The notes below the pieces were generated by a model. The model did no database searches. It was not told where the DNA came from and saw nothing but the letters and a program-made list of their open reading frames with translations. From NCBI GenBank assembly GCA_039818665.1, contig JBCBTJ010000001.1:62001-126000 (forward strand): a DNA stretch of 64,000 nucleotides. The letters run 5' to 3'. This document shows, piece by piece, positions 17,349 through 25,431 of the stretch (position 1 is its first letter; each line of letters begins with the position of its first letter). Both the position numbers and the translations under genes were made by a program. Origin of the DNA: JBCBTJ01 sp039818665. Its GTDB lineage: Bacteria > Pseudomonadota > Alphaproteobacteria > Caulobacterales > Hyphomonadaceae.

Positions 17349-20300
17349 TTACTCCGCCGCGGGCCGAACGATGTCTTCGTTCTCATTCCAAGGTTCAGGC
17401 GCGGGCGCATCGACCTTTTTTACATCTCGCACGCCGCCTAGTCCGATCAGTCGGACCACGCGACGGCGAAAACGGCCGAGTTTTTCGGGCGCAGCCAACC
17501 AGACGGGCGTCACGATCAGCGCCATGATGGTCGAGAAGCTCAGGCCGAACACCACCGCCGTGGCGAGCGGCACCCACCATTCGGCGGTTACCCCGCCAGT
17601 CGTGATCGCGCCTTCGCGGAAGTTCACGCTGAGCTTCATGACCATGGGCAGCAGCCCGCACACCGTGGTGAGCGTCGTCAGCATGATTGGACGGATCCGC
17701 TGCGCGGCCGCGGCCACCGCAGCCTCCTCCGCCGTTCTCCCGTCGCGCTGCAGGCGTTGGAACGTATCGATGAGGACGATGTTGTTGTTCACGACGATGC
17801 CGGCGAGCGCGACGACGCCCGTGCCGATCATCAGGATCGATATGTAGGGCAGGACCAATTGGATCCCGATCAAGACCCCGGCCGTGGACAGAATGACCGC
17901 TGAGAGCGTCAGGAACACATGGTAGAAATTGTTGAACTCCCACAGGAGGATGATGCCCATCAAAAAGAGCGCGACCAGCGCCGCGGTTTCGAAGAACGCG
18001 GCGGCCTCGGCGGCGTCTTCGTCCGCGCCCTCGAACGTAATGTCGACCTCCGGATTGAGGCCAGCACCAGCGATCCAGTCTTTGATCTCCGCGACTTTCG
18101 CCGCGCCTTCGCCTTGGACCTGTGCATTGGCGCGCACCATGACCAGCCGCTTGCCGTCTCGGCGTTCGATTTGGGAGATTTTCTGCGCCGCCGTTCGAGT
18201 CACGAACTGAGACAGCGGGACTTGCCCGGCCGGCGTCGCGATGCGCAGTCGGTCCAGCGCTTCCACGCTGCGTTCGGACGCGGGCAGTCGGACGCGGATA
18301 TCGACTTCGTCGAGCGCGTCGTCCGGGCGATATCGGCCGACGAGAATTCCGTTTGTGATCAACTGAACCGCCGCGCCCACCTGGGCGACGTCGACGCCGA
18401 ATTTGCCGGCCTGGGCGCGGTCGACCTCCAAGCGATACTCGATGCCGGGCAACGGCCGACTGTCTTCGACCTCGCGCAGGCCGTCCATGCCGTCGACGAA
18501 ACCGCGCACTTGCGCGGCGACGTCCATCAGGGCCGGGCCGTTGTTGGAGCGGAGCGCGATTTGGACGTCTTTGCCGACCGGAGGCCCCTGCTCCAGCTTC
18601 TGCACTTCGGTCAAAACGCCGGGCAAGCCGGCGAGCGAGTCGCGGATCTTCTGCTCGGTGACCCGGCCGTCAAAGCCCTCGTCGCGATCCTTGAGATTGA
18701 TCAGGATTCGCCCGATCGTGTCGCGGGGCGAGCCCTGGAGCGTGTCGAAGCTGAAACCGCCGGTTTCGGTTCCCGACGTGGTCGATATGGACTCGATCCC
18801 ATCGATCGCCAGCAGCCTGTCCGACGTGCGGTTGACGAGTGCGAACTCCTCCTGCGGGGACAAGCTGCCCTGGGCCCGAACGAATACGTAGATCTGCTCC
18901 GGCTCCACATCGAGGAAGAGCTCGGATTTATGGGTCGTCGATCCGAACCACATGAAAATACCGACAATCGTCGCCGCCGCGCCGCACGTCACCAGGAGCG
19001 GCCGCCCGACGAGCCACGAGGTTGTCCGCGCATAGGCGCCGAGCCAGCCCTTCGCCGTCTTGGGGTCGCCGTCGACGCCGGAAACCGCAGCGAGGTCTCC
19101 ACCGGCCGCTTGGCTGCGGCCGCCGACGACGGATCCCAGCACCGGCAGGAAAATCAGCGCCATGACCAGCGATGCGGTGAGTACGAAGATCAGCGTGATC
19201 GGCAGGTAGGACATGAACTTGCCCACCAGCGAATCCCAGAAAAGAAACGGGAAAAACGCCGCCAAAGTCGTCGCGCTCGAAGCCACGATCGGCCAGAACA
19301 TGCGCTTTGCCGCCATGCTGTAGGCCTCTCGGCGGTGGAGACCTTCGGCCATTTTGCGGTCAGCGTACTCGACCACCACGATCGCGCCGTCGACCAGGAT
19401 GCCGACCGCGATGACCATGCCGAACATCACCATCATGTTGATCGTGAACCCAAACGCGCCGAGCAACAAGAACGCCATCACGAACGAGCCGGGTATGGCG
19501 AGGCCCACCATGCCGGCCGAGCGCAGCCCCAGAGCGGCGACGACAATGATCATCACGAGCACGACAGCGGTGGCGATCGAAGCCTGCAACTGACCCAACT
19601 GATCAGCGATCATGGTCGAGAAGTCGGAGGTGAGCGCGGCGCTGACGGTATCGGGCCAACGCGCCTCCGCAGCCTCCACCAAGGCGCGCACCTCGCCGAC
19701 CGTCTCCAGAATGTTCGCGCCGGGCCGTTTGACGATCTGCATCGAAACCGCCGGCAAACCGTTGAATTCGGCGAAAATCTCCCGGTCCTTGAATGTCCGC
19801 CGGATGCTGGCGACATCCGACAGCGTCACCACCGACTCTCCGGACGTCTTGATCGGAAGGTTGAAAGCGTCTTCGCCCGTTTTGATCAGGCCCGGCACCT
19901 TTACGGGAAACTCGCCGAGGCCCATGGAGACATTGCCGGCGGGCACCAAGCGGTTGTTGTTGGTGACCGCTGTAAAGATCTCCTGATAGGACAGGTTGTA
20001 GCTCTCGAGCTTGACCGGGTCGACGACGATTTCGAGCACTTCCTCTCGGTCGCCGAAGAGGTTCGCTTCCAAGACGCCGTCCAGCGCCTCGACCTCTTCC
20101 TGCAAATCGCGTGCGATCTGGTAGAGGCCCCGCTCCGGCGCATCGCCGTACAGATTGACGACCAGGATTGGAAAAAGGGCCGCGTTGATCTCGGTGATGA
20201 TGGGTTCGCGCGCGTCGGCGGGGAAGTCACGCTCGGCGAGATCCACCTTTTCGCGAACATCCAGAACGGCCTGATCAGAGTCGAAGGTAACCTCGAACTC

Positions 20301-20582
20301 GACCAAGATTTGCCCGGCGCCCTCCAGGCCGAAGCCGTCGATTTGCTTGACGCCCTCAACGCCTTGAAGCTCAGCCTCGACTGGACGCACGAGCAGTCTT
20401 TCGGCGTCCTCCGGCGACACGCCTTCCAGCGGTATGGTGACGCTGATCACCGGGAACGGCACGTCCGGATCGGCCTCTTTCGGCAGGCCGATATAGGTGG
20501 CCGTTCCGGCGATAAGGGCGACGATCAAAATAGCGAGGACCATCCTCGCGCGGCCGACGGCCCCGTCGATCAGGGCATGCAT
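17349..20582 (-). CDS. RND-family multidrug/solute efflux transporter
   Basis: A 1077-residue inner-membrane proton-driven pump of AcrB-like architecture. It has an N-terminal helix, two large periplasmic loops and two blocks of transmembrane helices (about residues 335-535 and 870-1040). The start MHALIDGAVGRARMVLAIL is typical. The proton-relay motif of TM4 reads GILVDGAIVVVEYADR, so one aspartate is kept while the second position, often aspartate in HAE1 pumps, is glycine. The adaptor gene ends immediately before this ATG. No outer-membrane TolC partner is encoded in the window. Substrate unknown. Confidence 0.95.
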   Translation of the reverse strand: MHALIDGAVGRARMVLAILIVALIAGTATYIGLPKEADPDVPFPVISVTIPLEGVSPEDAERLLVRPVEAELQGVEGVKQIDGFGLEGAGQILVEFEVTFDSDQAVLDVREKVDLAERDFPADAREPIITEINAALFPILVVNLYGDAPERGLYQIARDLQEEVEALDGVLEANLFGDREEVLEIVVDPVKLESYNLSYQEIFTAVTNNNRLVPAGNVSMGLGEFPVKVPGLIKTGEDAFNLPIKTSGESVVTLSDVASIRRTFKDREIFAEFNGLPAVSMQIVKRPGANILETVGEVRALVEAAEARWPDTVSAALTSDFSTMIADQLGQLQASIATAVVLVMIIVVAALGLRSAGMVGLAIPGSFVMAFLLLGAFGFTINMMVMFGMVIAVGILVDGAIVVVEYADRKMAEGLHRREAYSMAAKRMFWPIVASSATTLAAFFPFLFWDSLVGKFMSYLPITLIFVLTASLVMALIFLPVLGSVVGGRSQAAGGDLAAVSGVDGDPKTAKGWLGAYARTTSWLVGRPLLVTCGAAATIVGIFMWFGSTTHKSELFLDVEPEQIYVFVRAQGSLSPQEEFALVNRTSDRLLAIDGIESISTTSGTETGGFSFDTLQGSPRDTIGRILINLKDRDEGFDGRVTEQKIRDSLAGLPGVLTEVQKLEQGPPVGKDVQIALRSNNGPALMDVAAQVRGFVDGMDGLREVEDSRPLPGIEYRLEVDRAQAGKFGVDVAQVGAAVQLITNGILVGRYRPDDALDEVDIRVRLPASERSVEALDRLRIATPAGQVPLSQFVTRTAAQKISQIERRDGKRLVMVRANAQVQGEGAAKVAEIKDWIAGAGLNPEVDITFEGADEDAAEAAAFFETAALVALFLMGIILLWEFNNFYHVFLTLSAVILSTAGVLIGIQLVLPYISILMIGTGVVALAGIVVNNNIVLIDTFQRLQRDGRTAEEAAVAAAAQRIRPIMLTTLTTVCGLLPMVMKLSVNFREGAITTGGVTAEWWVPLATAVVFGLSFSTIMALIVTPVWLAAPEKLGRFRRRVVRLIGLGGVRDVKKVDAPAPEPWNENEDIVRPAAE

Positions 20583-21662
20583 TTAGAGCCCCTCCGCCAG
20601 GGTTGTTTCCACCCGAACGCCCTCGCGGACATAGTCTTGTCCAGCAGCAACGACATTCGCGTTTTCGGGCAGTCCAGCAACCCAGACCCCGGCCGCGGCG
20701 TCGTCGATAATTCGAACCTCGGCGAACCGCACCTCGCCGCTGTCGTCCACATAACGTACGCCGACCCGGCCATCATCATGCAAAACGAGCAAGGCCGGTG
20801 AAATCAAAACAGCGGGCGCTTCGCCCACCGGCGCGCGGATCGACGCGGTCAAACCCGCCGCGATCTCGCCGCCGGGGTTGGGCGTTTCGACTTCCACCCG
20901 GAACGTGCGCGTCTGCGCGTCGCCCATGCGCGCGACAAAGCGCACAAGGCCGTCTAAACGCCGGCCGTCAGCGAGCGTGATATCCGCTGGAGCGCCGACA
21001 CGCATGGCGGCGGCTTCGGCTTCCGTCGCTTCGACCGACACAACCAACGGATCAAGGTCGACGACCTCGCCGCAGGCTGATCCCGGCGACAGGAAGTCTC
21101 CGCGTTCGGCCATTCGCGTCTCAAACACGCCTTTGAAAGGCGCGCGCAGACGGGTCTTTTCGATTTCGACCTGAGCCGCATCGCGTGATGCGAGCGCAGC
21201 GTCGTAGGCCGCCTTTGCGGCGGCGGCGCGATTGGCCGATGTCCAACCCTTGGCCCCGAGTTCCTGAGCCGCCACATACTCCAGGTAATTCGCCTCGACC
21301 GCCGCTTCAGCTTCGGCGAGCCGGGCCGCCCGCGCCTCGACCCCTAAGGCGCATAGTACTGCGCCCCGCCGCACAGTCGCGCCCTCTTCGATATCGGCGC
21401 GCGCGACGACCCCGGTTGTTTCAGACCTGACAACAACCGTTCGATCGGGCTCTGTCCGGCCCTTCATTGTGAGGTAGACGGTGTGCGGCTCGATCGACAC
21501 TGGTTGGACCACCACGTTCGGCCGCTCCGTCCTCCTCGGCTCTGTCGCCGTGTCGGTGGTTTGCACGCGATCCTCGCCGGCGCTGCGGGCCGCAGTACGC
21601 ACGCCGAAATAGGCGATGAGCGCCAAGAGGATTACTCCCGCTGTCAGTAGGGACCTCGACAC
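20583..21662 (-). CDS. RND efflux periplasmic adaptor (membrane fusion protein)
   Basis: A 359-residue HlyD/AcrA-type adaptor. It has an N-terminal membrane anchor (about 5-22), then the biotinyl-lipoyl-like half with VVVRSETTGVVARADIEEGATVRRGAVLCAL, a short alpha hairpin (about 115-170), and the second half TRLRAPFKGVFETRMAERGDFLSPG. The beta-barrel and membrane-proximal domains follow. It bridges the RND pump and an outer-membrane channel. The stop codon directly abuts the pump start, so the two are co-translated, adaptor first. Confidence 0.94.
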   Translation of the reverse strand: MSRSLLTAGVILLALIAYFGVRTAARSAGEDRVQTTDTATEPRRTERPNVVVQPVSIEPHTVYLTMKGRTEPDRTVVVRSETTGVVARADIEEGATVRRGAVLCALGVEARAARLAEAEAAVEANYLEYVAAQELGAKGWTSANRAAAAKAAYDAALASRDAAQVEIEKTRLRAPFKGVFETRMAERGDFLSPGSACGEVVDLDPLVVSVEATEAEAAAMRVGAPADITLADGRRLDGLVRFVARMGDAQTRTFRVEVETPNPGGEIAAGLTASIRAPVGEAPAVLISPALLVLHDDGRVGVRYVDDSGEVRFAEVRIIDDAAAGVWVAGLPENANVVAAGQDYVREGVRVETTLAEGL

Positions 21663-21869
21663 GGAGGGCGATCTTTCTCTTCTTCGCCGTCGCGCAGGTC
21701 ACGGCGTTATGGTTAAGCACCATCGCTCAATCATATTTCAATTGGGCAAACCGACACGGGGAATCCACCGTTCGGCCGTAAGAATTGATTGAATTTTCCA
21801 CAGCGCCAGCCGGCGTTGGACGCAGTTAGAACCGTTTTGCGTGAGGTAAGGCCGGCTCCGCCGCCAGCG

Positions 21870-22196
21870 TCATTCCGCCTCTTTCAACACTTGATCGCGG
21901 GCCACCGGCAGAAGCTCAGCCATGTGCTCGCGCACTTGCGCGTCGGTCCGCTTGATGCCTTTGGCGTCGAAATCGGCTCGGATTTTCCGGAAGACGTCTT
22001 CATCCCCGGGCTCTTCCAAATCGGCCATGACGACAGCCTTCGCATACGCTTCGGCCTCGTCGCCGGCCAAGCCGAGGAGGTCCGCCGCCCAAGCGCCCAA
22101 GAGCTTGTTGCGGCGCGCCATCACTTTGAATTCGGTGGCTTGGTCGAGGGCGTATTTCGCCTCCTCGGCGCGTTTGCGGTCGTCGAATTGAGACAT
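21870..22196 (-). CDS. F1F0-ATPase inhibitor subunit zeta (DUF1476)
   Basis: A 108-residue protein starting MSQFDDRKRAEEAKYALDQ, the hallmark of the alphaproteobacterial zeta subunit, which inserts into the F1 rotor to block ATP hydrolysis. The core RRNKLLGAWAADLLGLAG and the C-terminal helices (TDAQVREHMAELLPVA) are conserved. The ATG at 22196 has AGGAGG eleven bases upstream; a longer start would mask the inhibitory N-terminus. It is divergent from purC, a position seen in other alphaproteobacteria as far as I recall. This gene is one of the best lineage markers in the window. Confidence 0.95.
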   Translation of the reverse strand: MSQFDDRKRAEEAKYALDQATEFKVMARRNKLLGAWAADLLGLAGDEAEAYAKAVVMADLEEPGDEDVFRKIRADFDAKGIKRTDAQVREHMAELLPVARDQVLKEAE

Positions 22197-22383
22197 GGCG
22201 CGCGAGGCCTCCTGCGTTGAGCTTGCTTGGATATACGATGCGCCCGGGCGGCGATTCAAGCGATGCGGCGAGGAATTGTGCAGATGCTGAAAACGGATTT
22301 GTTTCCCGCCGGGCGCTCATGTAACGTCGCGGCCTCTGACGCCAGGGCCGGGACGCCGCCTGGCGCATCCTCTGGAGCCAATC

Positions 22384-23148
22384 ATGTCGCGCCGCCGCAA
22401 GATCTATGAGGGCAAGGCCAAGATCCTCTATGAAGGGCCCGAGCCCGGCACTTTGATCCAATATTTCAAGGATGACGCCACGGCGTTCAACGCCCAGAAG
22501 CGTGCCGTCCTGGACGGCAAAGGCGTACTCAACAACCGCATCTCCGAGTTCATGATGACGCGGCTCAACGCCGTCGGCGTGCCGAATCACTTCATCCGCC
22601 GGCTGAACATGCGCGAGCAGCTGATCAAAGAGGTCGAGATAATCCCGCTTGAGGTGGTGGTGCGGAACGTCGCCGCCGGTTCGATCGCCAAACGGCTGGG
22701 CATTGCGGAGGGCGAAGCGCTGCCTCGCTCGATCGTTGAATTCTATTACAAAAAAGACGAACTCGGCGATCCGATCGTCACCGAAGAGCACATCACCGCG
22801 TTCAACTGGGCCAACACCCAGGAGATCGACGACATGATCGCGCTGGCCCTTCGCGTGAACGATTTCATGAGCGGCCTCTTCGCCGCGGTCGGCATACGAC
22901 TCGTTGATTTTAAACTGGAATTCGGCCGGCTGTACGAAGACGATATGGTTCGCACCATCCTCGCCGACGAGATCAGCCCCGACAGTTGCCGGCTGTGGGA
23001 TCTCGAGACGAATGAGAAACTCGACAAAGACCGGTTCCGCCGCGATATCGGCGGCGTCACCGAAGCCTACGCCGAAGTCGCCCGCCGACTCGGCATCTTA
23101 AAGACGAACGGCGAGGCTGAGGTCGTCCAGCTGAGCACGGGGAAGTGA
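22384..23148 (+). CDS. purC: phosphoribosylaminoimidazole-succinocarboxamide synthase
   Basis: PurC joins CAIR and aspartate to form SAICAR using ATP. The 254-residue product has the usual bacterial length. Diagnostic segments are YEGKAKILYEGPEPG at the N-terminus, KDDATAFNAQKR near residue 33, EVVVRNVAAGSIAKRLG near residue 90, and VDFKLEFG plus LADEISPDSCRLWD near residues 178 and 198. A CTGGAG site precedes the ATG. purS follows 11 bases after the stop, so the two are probably co-transcribed. Confidence 0.97.
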   Translation: MSRRRKIYEGKAKILYEGPEPGTLIQYFKDDATAFNAQKRAVLDGKGVLNNRISEFMMTRLNAVGVPNHFIRRLNMREQLIKEVEIIPLEVVVRNVAAGSIAKRLGIAEGEALPRSIVEFYYKKDELGDPIVTEEHITAFNWANTQEIDDMIALALRVNDFMSGLFAAVGIRLVDFKLEFGRLYEDDMVRTILADEISPDSCRLWDLETNEKLDKDRFRRDIGGVTEAYAEVARRLGILKTNGEAEVVQLSTGK

Positions 23149-23159
23149 GCGGCGCGCCC

Positions 23160-23402
23160 ATGAAAGCCATCGTCCATGTCAGCCTGAAGCCGGGCGTGCT
23201 CGACCCCCAGGGCAAAGCGGTCGCCGACACGCTCGGCCGGCTTGGCTTCGATGAGGTCGCGTCAGCCCGGATCGGCAAGACGATCGAGCTGGAGCTGGAG
23301 GACGGCCTCGCGGCCGAGACCGCCGAAGCGCGCGTGCGCGAAATGTGCGAACAATTGCTCGCCAACACCGTTATTGAGAGCTACCGCTTTGAAATCGCTT
23401 GA
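23160..23402 (+). CDS. purS: phosphoribosylformylglycinamidine synthase subunit PurS
   Basis: An 80-residue PurS, the small dimeric subunit that bridges PurL and PurQ in the three-subunit FGAM synthase. The sequence MKAIVHVSLKPGVLDPQGKAV is diagnostic and the rest keeps the two beta-alpha-beta units. The ATG at 23160 matches the family start; a GTG overlapping the purC stop at 23145 would add five residues. The presence of separate purS, purQ and a short purL in this window is consistent. Unusually, purQ does not follow directly: two small genes and about 940 bases intervene. Confidence 0.95.
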   Translation: MKAIVHVSLKPGVLDPQGKAVADTLGRLGFDEVASARIGKTIELELEDGLAAETAEARVREMCEQLLANTVIESYRFEIA

Positions 23403-23565
23403 GGCGGCGCCGGCGCGTTAATCTTGCATCGGCTTGAAATCAGCCGGGCGATGCGGCTGAACAAACATTCATCAACAAAAACAAAGCCTTTTCGGAAATT
23501 CCCGCGACGGACTTCCGGCCCGCGCGCGTTTCAACCGCATGCGAACCAGGATGAGGAGTTCTCGC

Positions 23566-23877
23566 ATGTTGAAATCCGCCATGGCCGCTTTGATCGCCGC
23601 CAGTTTCGCCGCCCCCGCTTTCGCCGGCCCGCCCGAGCGCCTCGGCCGCATCGACAAGCGCCTGACCGCCGCCGAGCGCAATGGCGTCTGGGAACAGGGC
23701 TCGCGCGCCGACCGCGTCGAGGATCGCGTGGATCGCTTTGAAAACCGGGTGGATCGCCGGGAAGACCGCCGCGACCGAGCCGTCACTTACGGGCCGCTCG
23801 ACCGGGTCGAAGACCGCTTTGATCAGCTCGAAAACCGCGCCGATCGGCGGGAAGATCGGCGCGATCGGCGTAATTAG
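23566..23877 (+). CDS. secreted Asp-Arg-rich repeat protein
   Basis: A 103-residue protein with a clear signal peptide (MLKSAMAALIAASFAAPAFA, cleavage near residue 20) and an AGGAG site upstream. The mature part is almost entirely charged. A block of about 23 residues beginning DRVEDRVDRFENRVDRRE recurs as DRVEDRFDQLENRADRRE about 30 residues later, separated by AVTYGP. Heptad-like spacing suggests a helical or coiled-coil periplasmic protein. I do not recognise a family. It lies inside the purine block between purS and purQ, with no evident functional tie. Confidence 0.7.
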   Translation: MLKSAMAALIAASFAAPAFAGPPERLGRIDKRLTAAERNGVWEQGSRADRVEDRVDRFENRVDRREDRRDRAVTYGPLDRVEDRFDQLENRADRREDRRDRRN

Positions 23878-23960
23878 ACTCTCTCGTTCGCCAGACGAAC
23901 GATGCAAACCCTTGATTGCATTCGATATTTCTCGCGCACTTGGACTCAAAAACGCGCTTT

Positions 23961-24036
23961 ATCGACAGTATCGATGCGGAAAAACGGGGCCTATGAACAC
24001 TGAGCTTAGAGTGCAGGTCCGAGCCCGGACCTGCAC
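23961..24036. repeat. composite intergenic repeat, copy 2, with hairpin
   Basis: This convergent gap carries ATCGACAGTATCGAT (23961-23975), GCTTAGAGTGCA (24004-24015) and GTGCAGGTCCG (24011-24021), all of which also occur at 7622-7727. Here GTGCAGGTCCG is followed after four bases by its exact reverse complement CGGACCTGCAC (24026-24036), making an 11-pair hairpin. No T-run follows on either strand, so it is not a standard intrinsic terminator. Confidence 0.55.
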
Positions 24037-24051
24037 ATCATGGCGGGCCTA

Positions 24052-24237
24052 TTAGCCGCCTTTCAGCTCCTCGTCGGACTTGTCCTCTTCAGGCTCGCGG
24101 TCAATCTGCTCTTCCACATCGTCGGACGCGTCCGTGATCACCCGCCCGCCGGCCGAGATGTCTTCGCCGATGCCGGCCACCGTGTTGCACGCGCCGAGCA
24201 TGGAAACGGCGCCGAGCGCCAGGAAGAGTTTTTTCAT
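24052..24237 (-). CDS. entericidin-like small lipoprotein
   Basis: A 61-residue lipoprotein of the entericidin A/B family. It starts MKKLFLALGAVSMLGACNTVAGIGEDIS, with lipobox LGAC and the conserved C-N-T-x-x-G-x-G-x-D segment. The tail is acidic (VEEQIDREPEEDKSDEELKGG) and longer than in E. coli entericidins. The second ATG (24237) lies eight bases from a GGAGG site and is preferred over the first, which is two codons upstream. It sits between purS and purQ on the opposite strand. In enterics such proteins affect envelope stability; the role here is not known. Confidence 0.85.
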   Translation of the reverse strand: MKKLFLALGAVSMLGACNTVAGIGEDISAGGRVITDASDDVEEQIDREPEEDKSDEELKGG

Positions 24238-24343
24238 CGCCATATCCTCCGGAAAGCTGACGCGGCGACCATGGCGCGGGCGCGCCGCGCACGCAAGCGG
24301 CCCCCCTCTCCCCTTGAGCGCGACTCACTGTTAGGAGGGCGGC

Positions 24344-25006
24344 ATGAAATCCGCCGTCATCGTTTTTCCGGGCTCCAACTGCGACCGCGACGCGGAAGTC
24401 GCGCTCACGCAGGCCTATGGGCGCGCGCCGGACATGGTCTGGCACAAGGAGACGGCGCTGCCGGACGGGCTCGACCTCGTCGTCATTCCGGGCGGCTTTT
24501 CCTACGGCGATTATCTGCGCTGCGGGGCCATGGCGGCGAACTCGCCGATCATCCCTGCCCTGAAGGCCCATGCCGAGCGCGGCGGCTACGCGCTGGGCAT
24601 CTGCAACGGCTTTCAGGTGCTCACAGAAACAGGCCTCTTGCCGGGCGCGCTTCTGCGCAACGCCTCGCTCAATTTTGTGTGTCGGCCGCAGGGCTTGAAG
24701 GTCGAGTCGCCGAATGGCGCGTTCACAAGCGCCTATGAGGGCGGCGCGGAGATCTCGATCCCCATCGCTCATCATGACGGCAACTATGTCGCCGAGGAGA
24801 CGACGCTCGACCAGCTCGAAGGCGACGGGCGCGTGGCCTTCCGCTATCTCGGCAACCCCAACGGCTCAGCCCGCGACATTGCCGGGATCGTCAGCGAGAA
24901 CGGCCGCGTCCTCGGCATGATGCCCCACCCCGAACGCGCCATTGGCGGCCATGAAGGCGGCGCGGACGGGCGCGGCGTGTTTGAGAGCTTGGCGGGGGCG
25001 GTGTAG
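24344..25006 (+). CDS. purQ: phosphoribosylformylglycinamidine synthase, glutaminase subunit PurQ
   Basis: PurQ supplies ammonia from glutamine to PurL. The 220-residue class I glutamine amidotransferase has GSNCDRDAEVAL at the N-terminus, an oxyanion strand IPGGFSYGDYLRCG near residue 50, the nucleophile cysteine in GICNGFQVLTE near residue 87, and the His-x-Glu pair of the triad in MMPHPERA near residue 197. AGGAGGGC precedes the ATG. A VOC-family gene follows after nine bases and then purL, so the three are probably one transcript. Confidence 0.97.
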   Translation: MKSAVIVFPGSNCDRDAEVALTQAYGRAPDMVWHKETALPDGLDLVVIPGGFSYGDYLRCGAMAANSPIIPALKAHAERGGYALGICNGFQVLTETGLLPGALLRNASLNFVCRPQGLKVESPNGAFTSAYEGGAEISIPIAHHDGNYVAEETTLDQLEGDGRVAFRYLGNPNGSARDIAGIVSENGRVLGMMPHPERAIGGHEGGADGRGVFESLAGAV

Positions 25007-25015
25007 TTTCGGCCC

Positions 25016-25384
25016 ATGGCCGAGGTTCGCTACATCGTGTCCGACGTCGAGGCGTCGATCGGCTTCTACACCACTCATCTTGGCTTCGAGCTGATCCAGC
25101 AATTCGGGCCGGCCATGGCGATCCTGCAGCGAGGCGACCTCAAACTCTGGCTCGCGGGCCCGCCGGCGTCGGCCTCGAAACCGATGCCGGACGGCGAAAA
25201 ACCGGCGCCCGGCGGCTGGGCGCGTTTCGTACTGACGGTGGACGACCTTGGCGCCCTCGTCGACCGGCTGAAAACCGCCGGCGTCGCGTTCCGCAATGAG
25301 ATCCTGGAAGGTCCGGGCGGCAAGCAGATCCTCTGTTTGGACCCCTCCGGCAATCTCATCGAATTGTTCGAACCGGCCGGCTGA
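25016..25384 (+). CDS. VOC (glyoxalase/dioxygenase fold) protein
   Basis: A 122-residue single-unit vicinal-oxygen-chelate protein. The pattern is VRYIVSDVEASIGFYTTHLGFEL at the start, LKLWLAGPP, then the second beta-alpha unit WARFVLTVDDLGALVDRLKTAGV and the ending DPSGNLIELFEP, with the last glutamate in the metal-ligand position. It is sandwiched between purQ and purL, nine and 47 bases away, and probably co-transcribed with them. Nothing in purine synthesis requires a VOC enzyme, so this may be a passenger or a detoxification activity. Confidence 0.85.
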   Translation: MAEVRYIVSDVEASIGFYTTHLGFELIQQFGPAMAILQRGDLKLWLAGPPASASKPMPDGEKPAPGGWARFVLTVDDLGALVDRLKTAGVAFRNEILEGPGGKQILCLDPSGNLIELFEPAG

Positions 25385-25431
25385 GCGCGCGAACGCTAGC
25401 GACTCAGCGCCATCGCCGCTAAACGGCGCGG

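Noticed and set aside
17919..20801. 960-codon open frame antisense to the RND pump gene
   Set aside because: It mirrors the pump codons in a GC-rich genome, has no recognisable domain and is dominated by D, R, H and G as expected for an antisense shadow. The minus-strand pump is unmistakable.
22197..22383. Possible purine riboswitch before purC
   Set aside because: No conserved purine-aptamer core or pairing pattern was found, and alphaproteobacteria seldom use one at purC.
23145..23159. GTG start for purS overlapping the purC stop
   Set aside because: Would add five residues (MSGAP) not seen in PurS proteins; the ATG at 23160 matches the conserved MKA start.
23566..23877. Direct repeats considered as a CRISPR array
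   Set aside because: There are two diverged in-frame copies within a signal-peptide-bearing gene, with no regular spacers.
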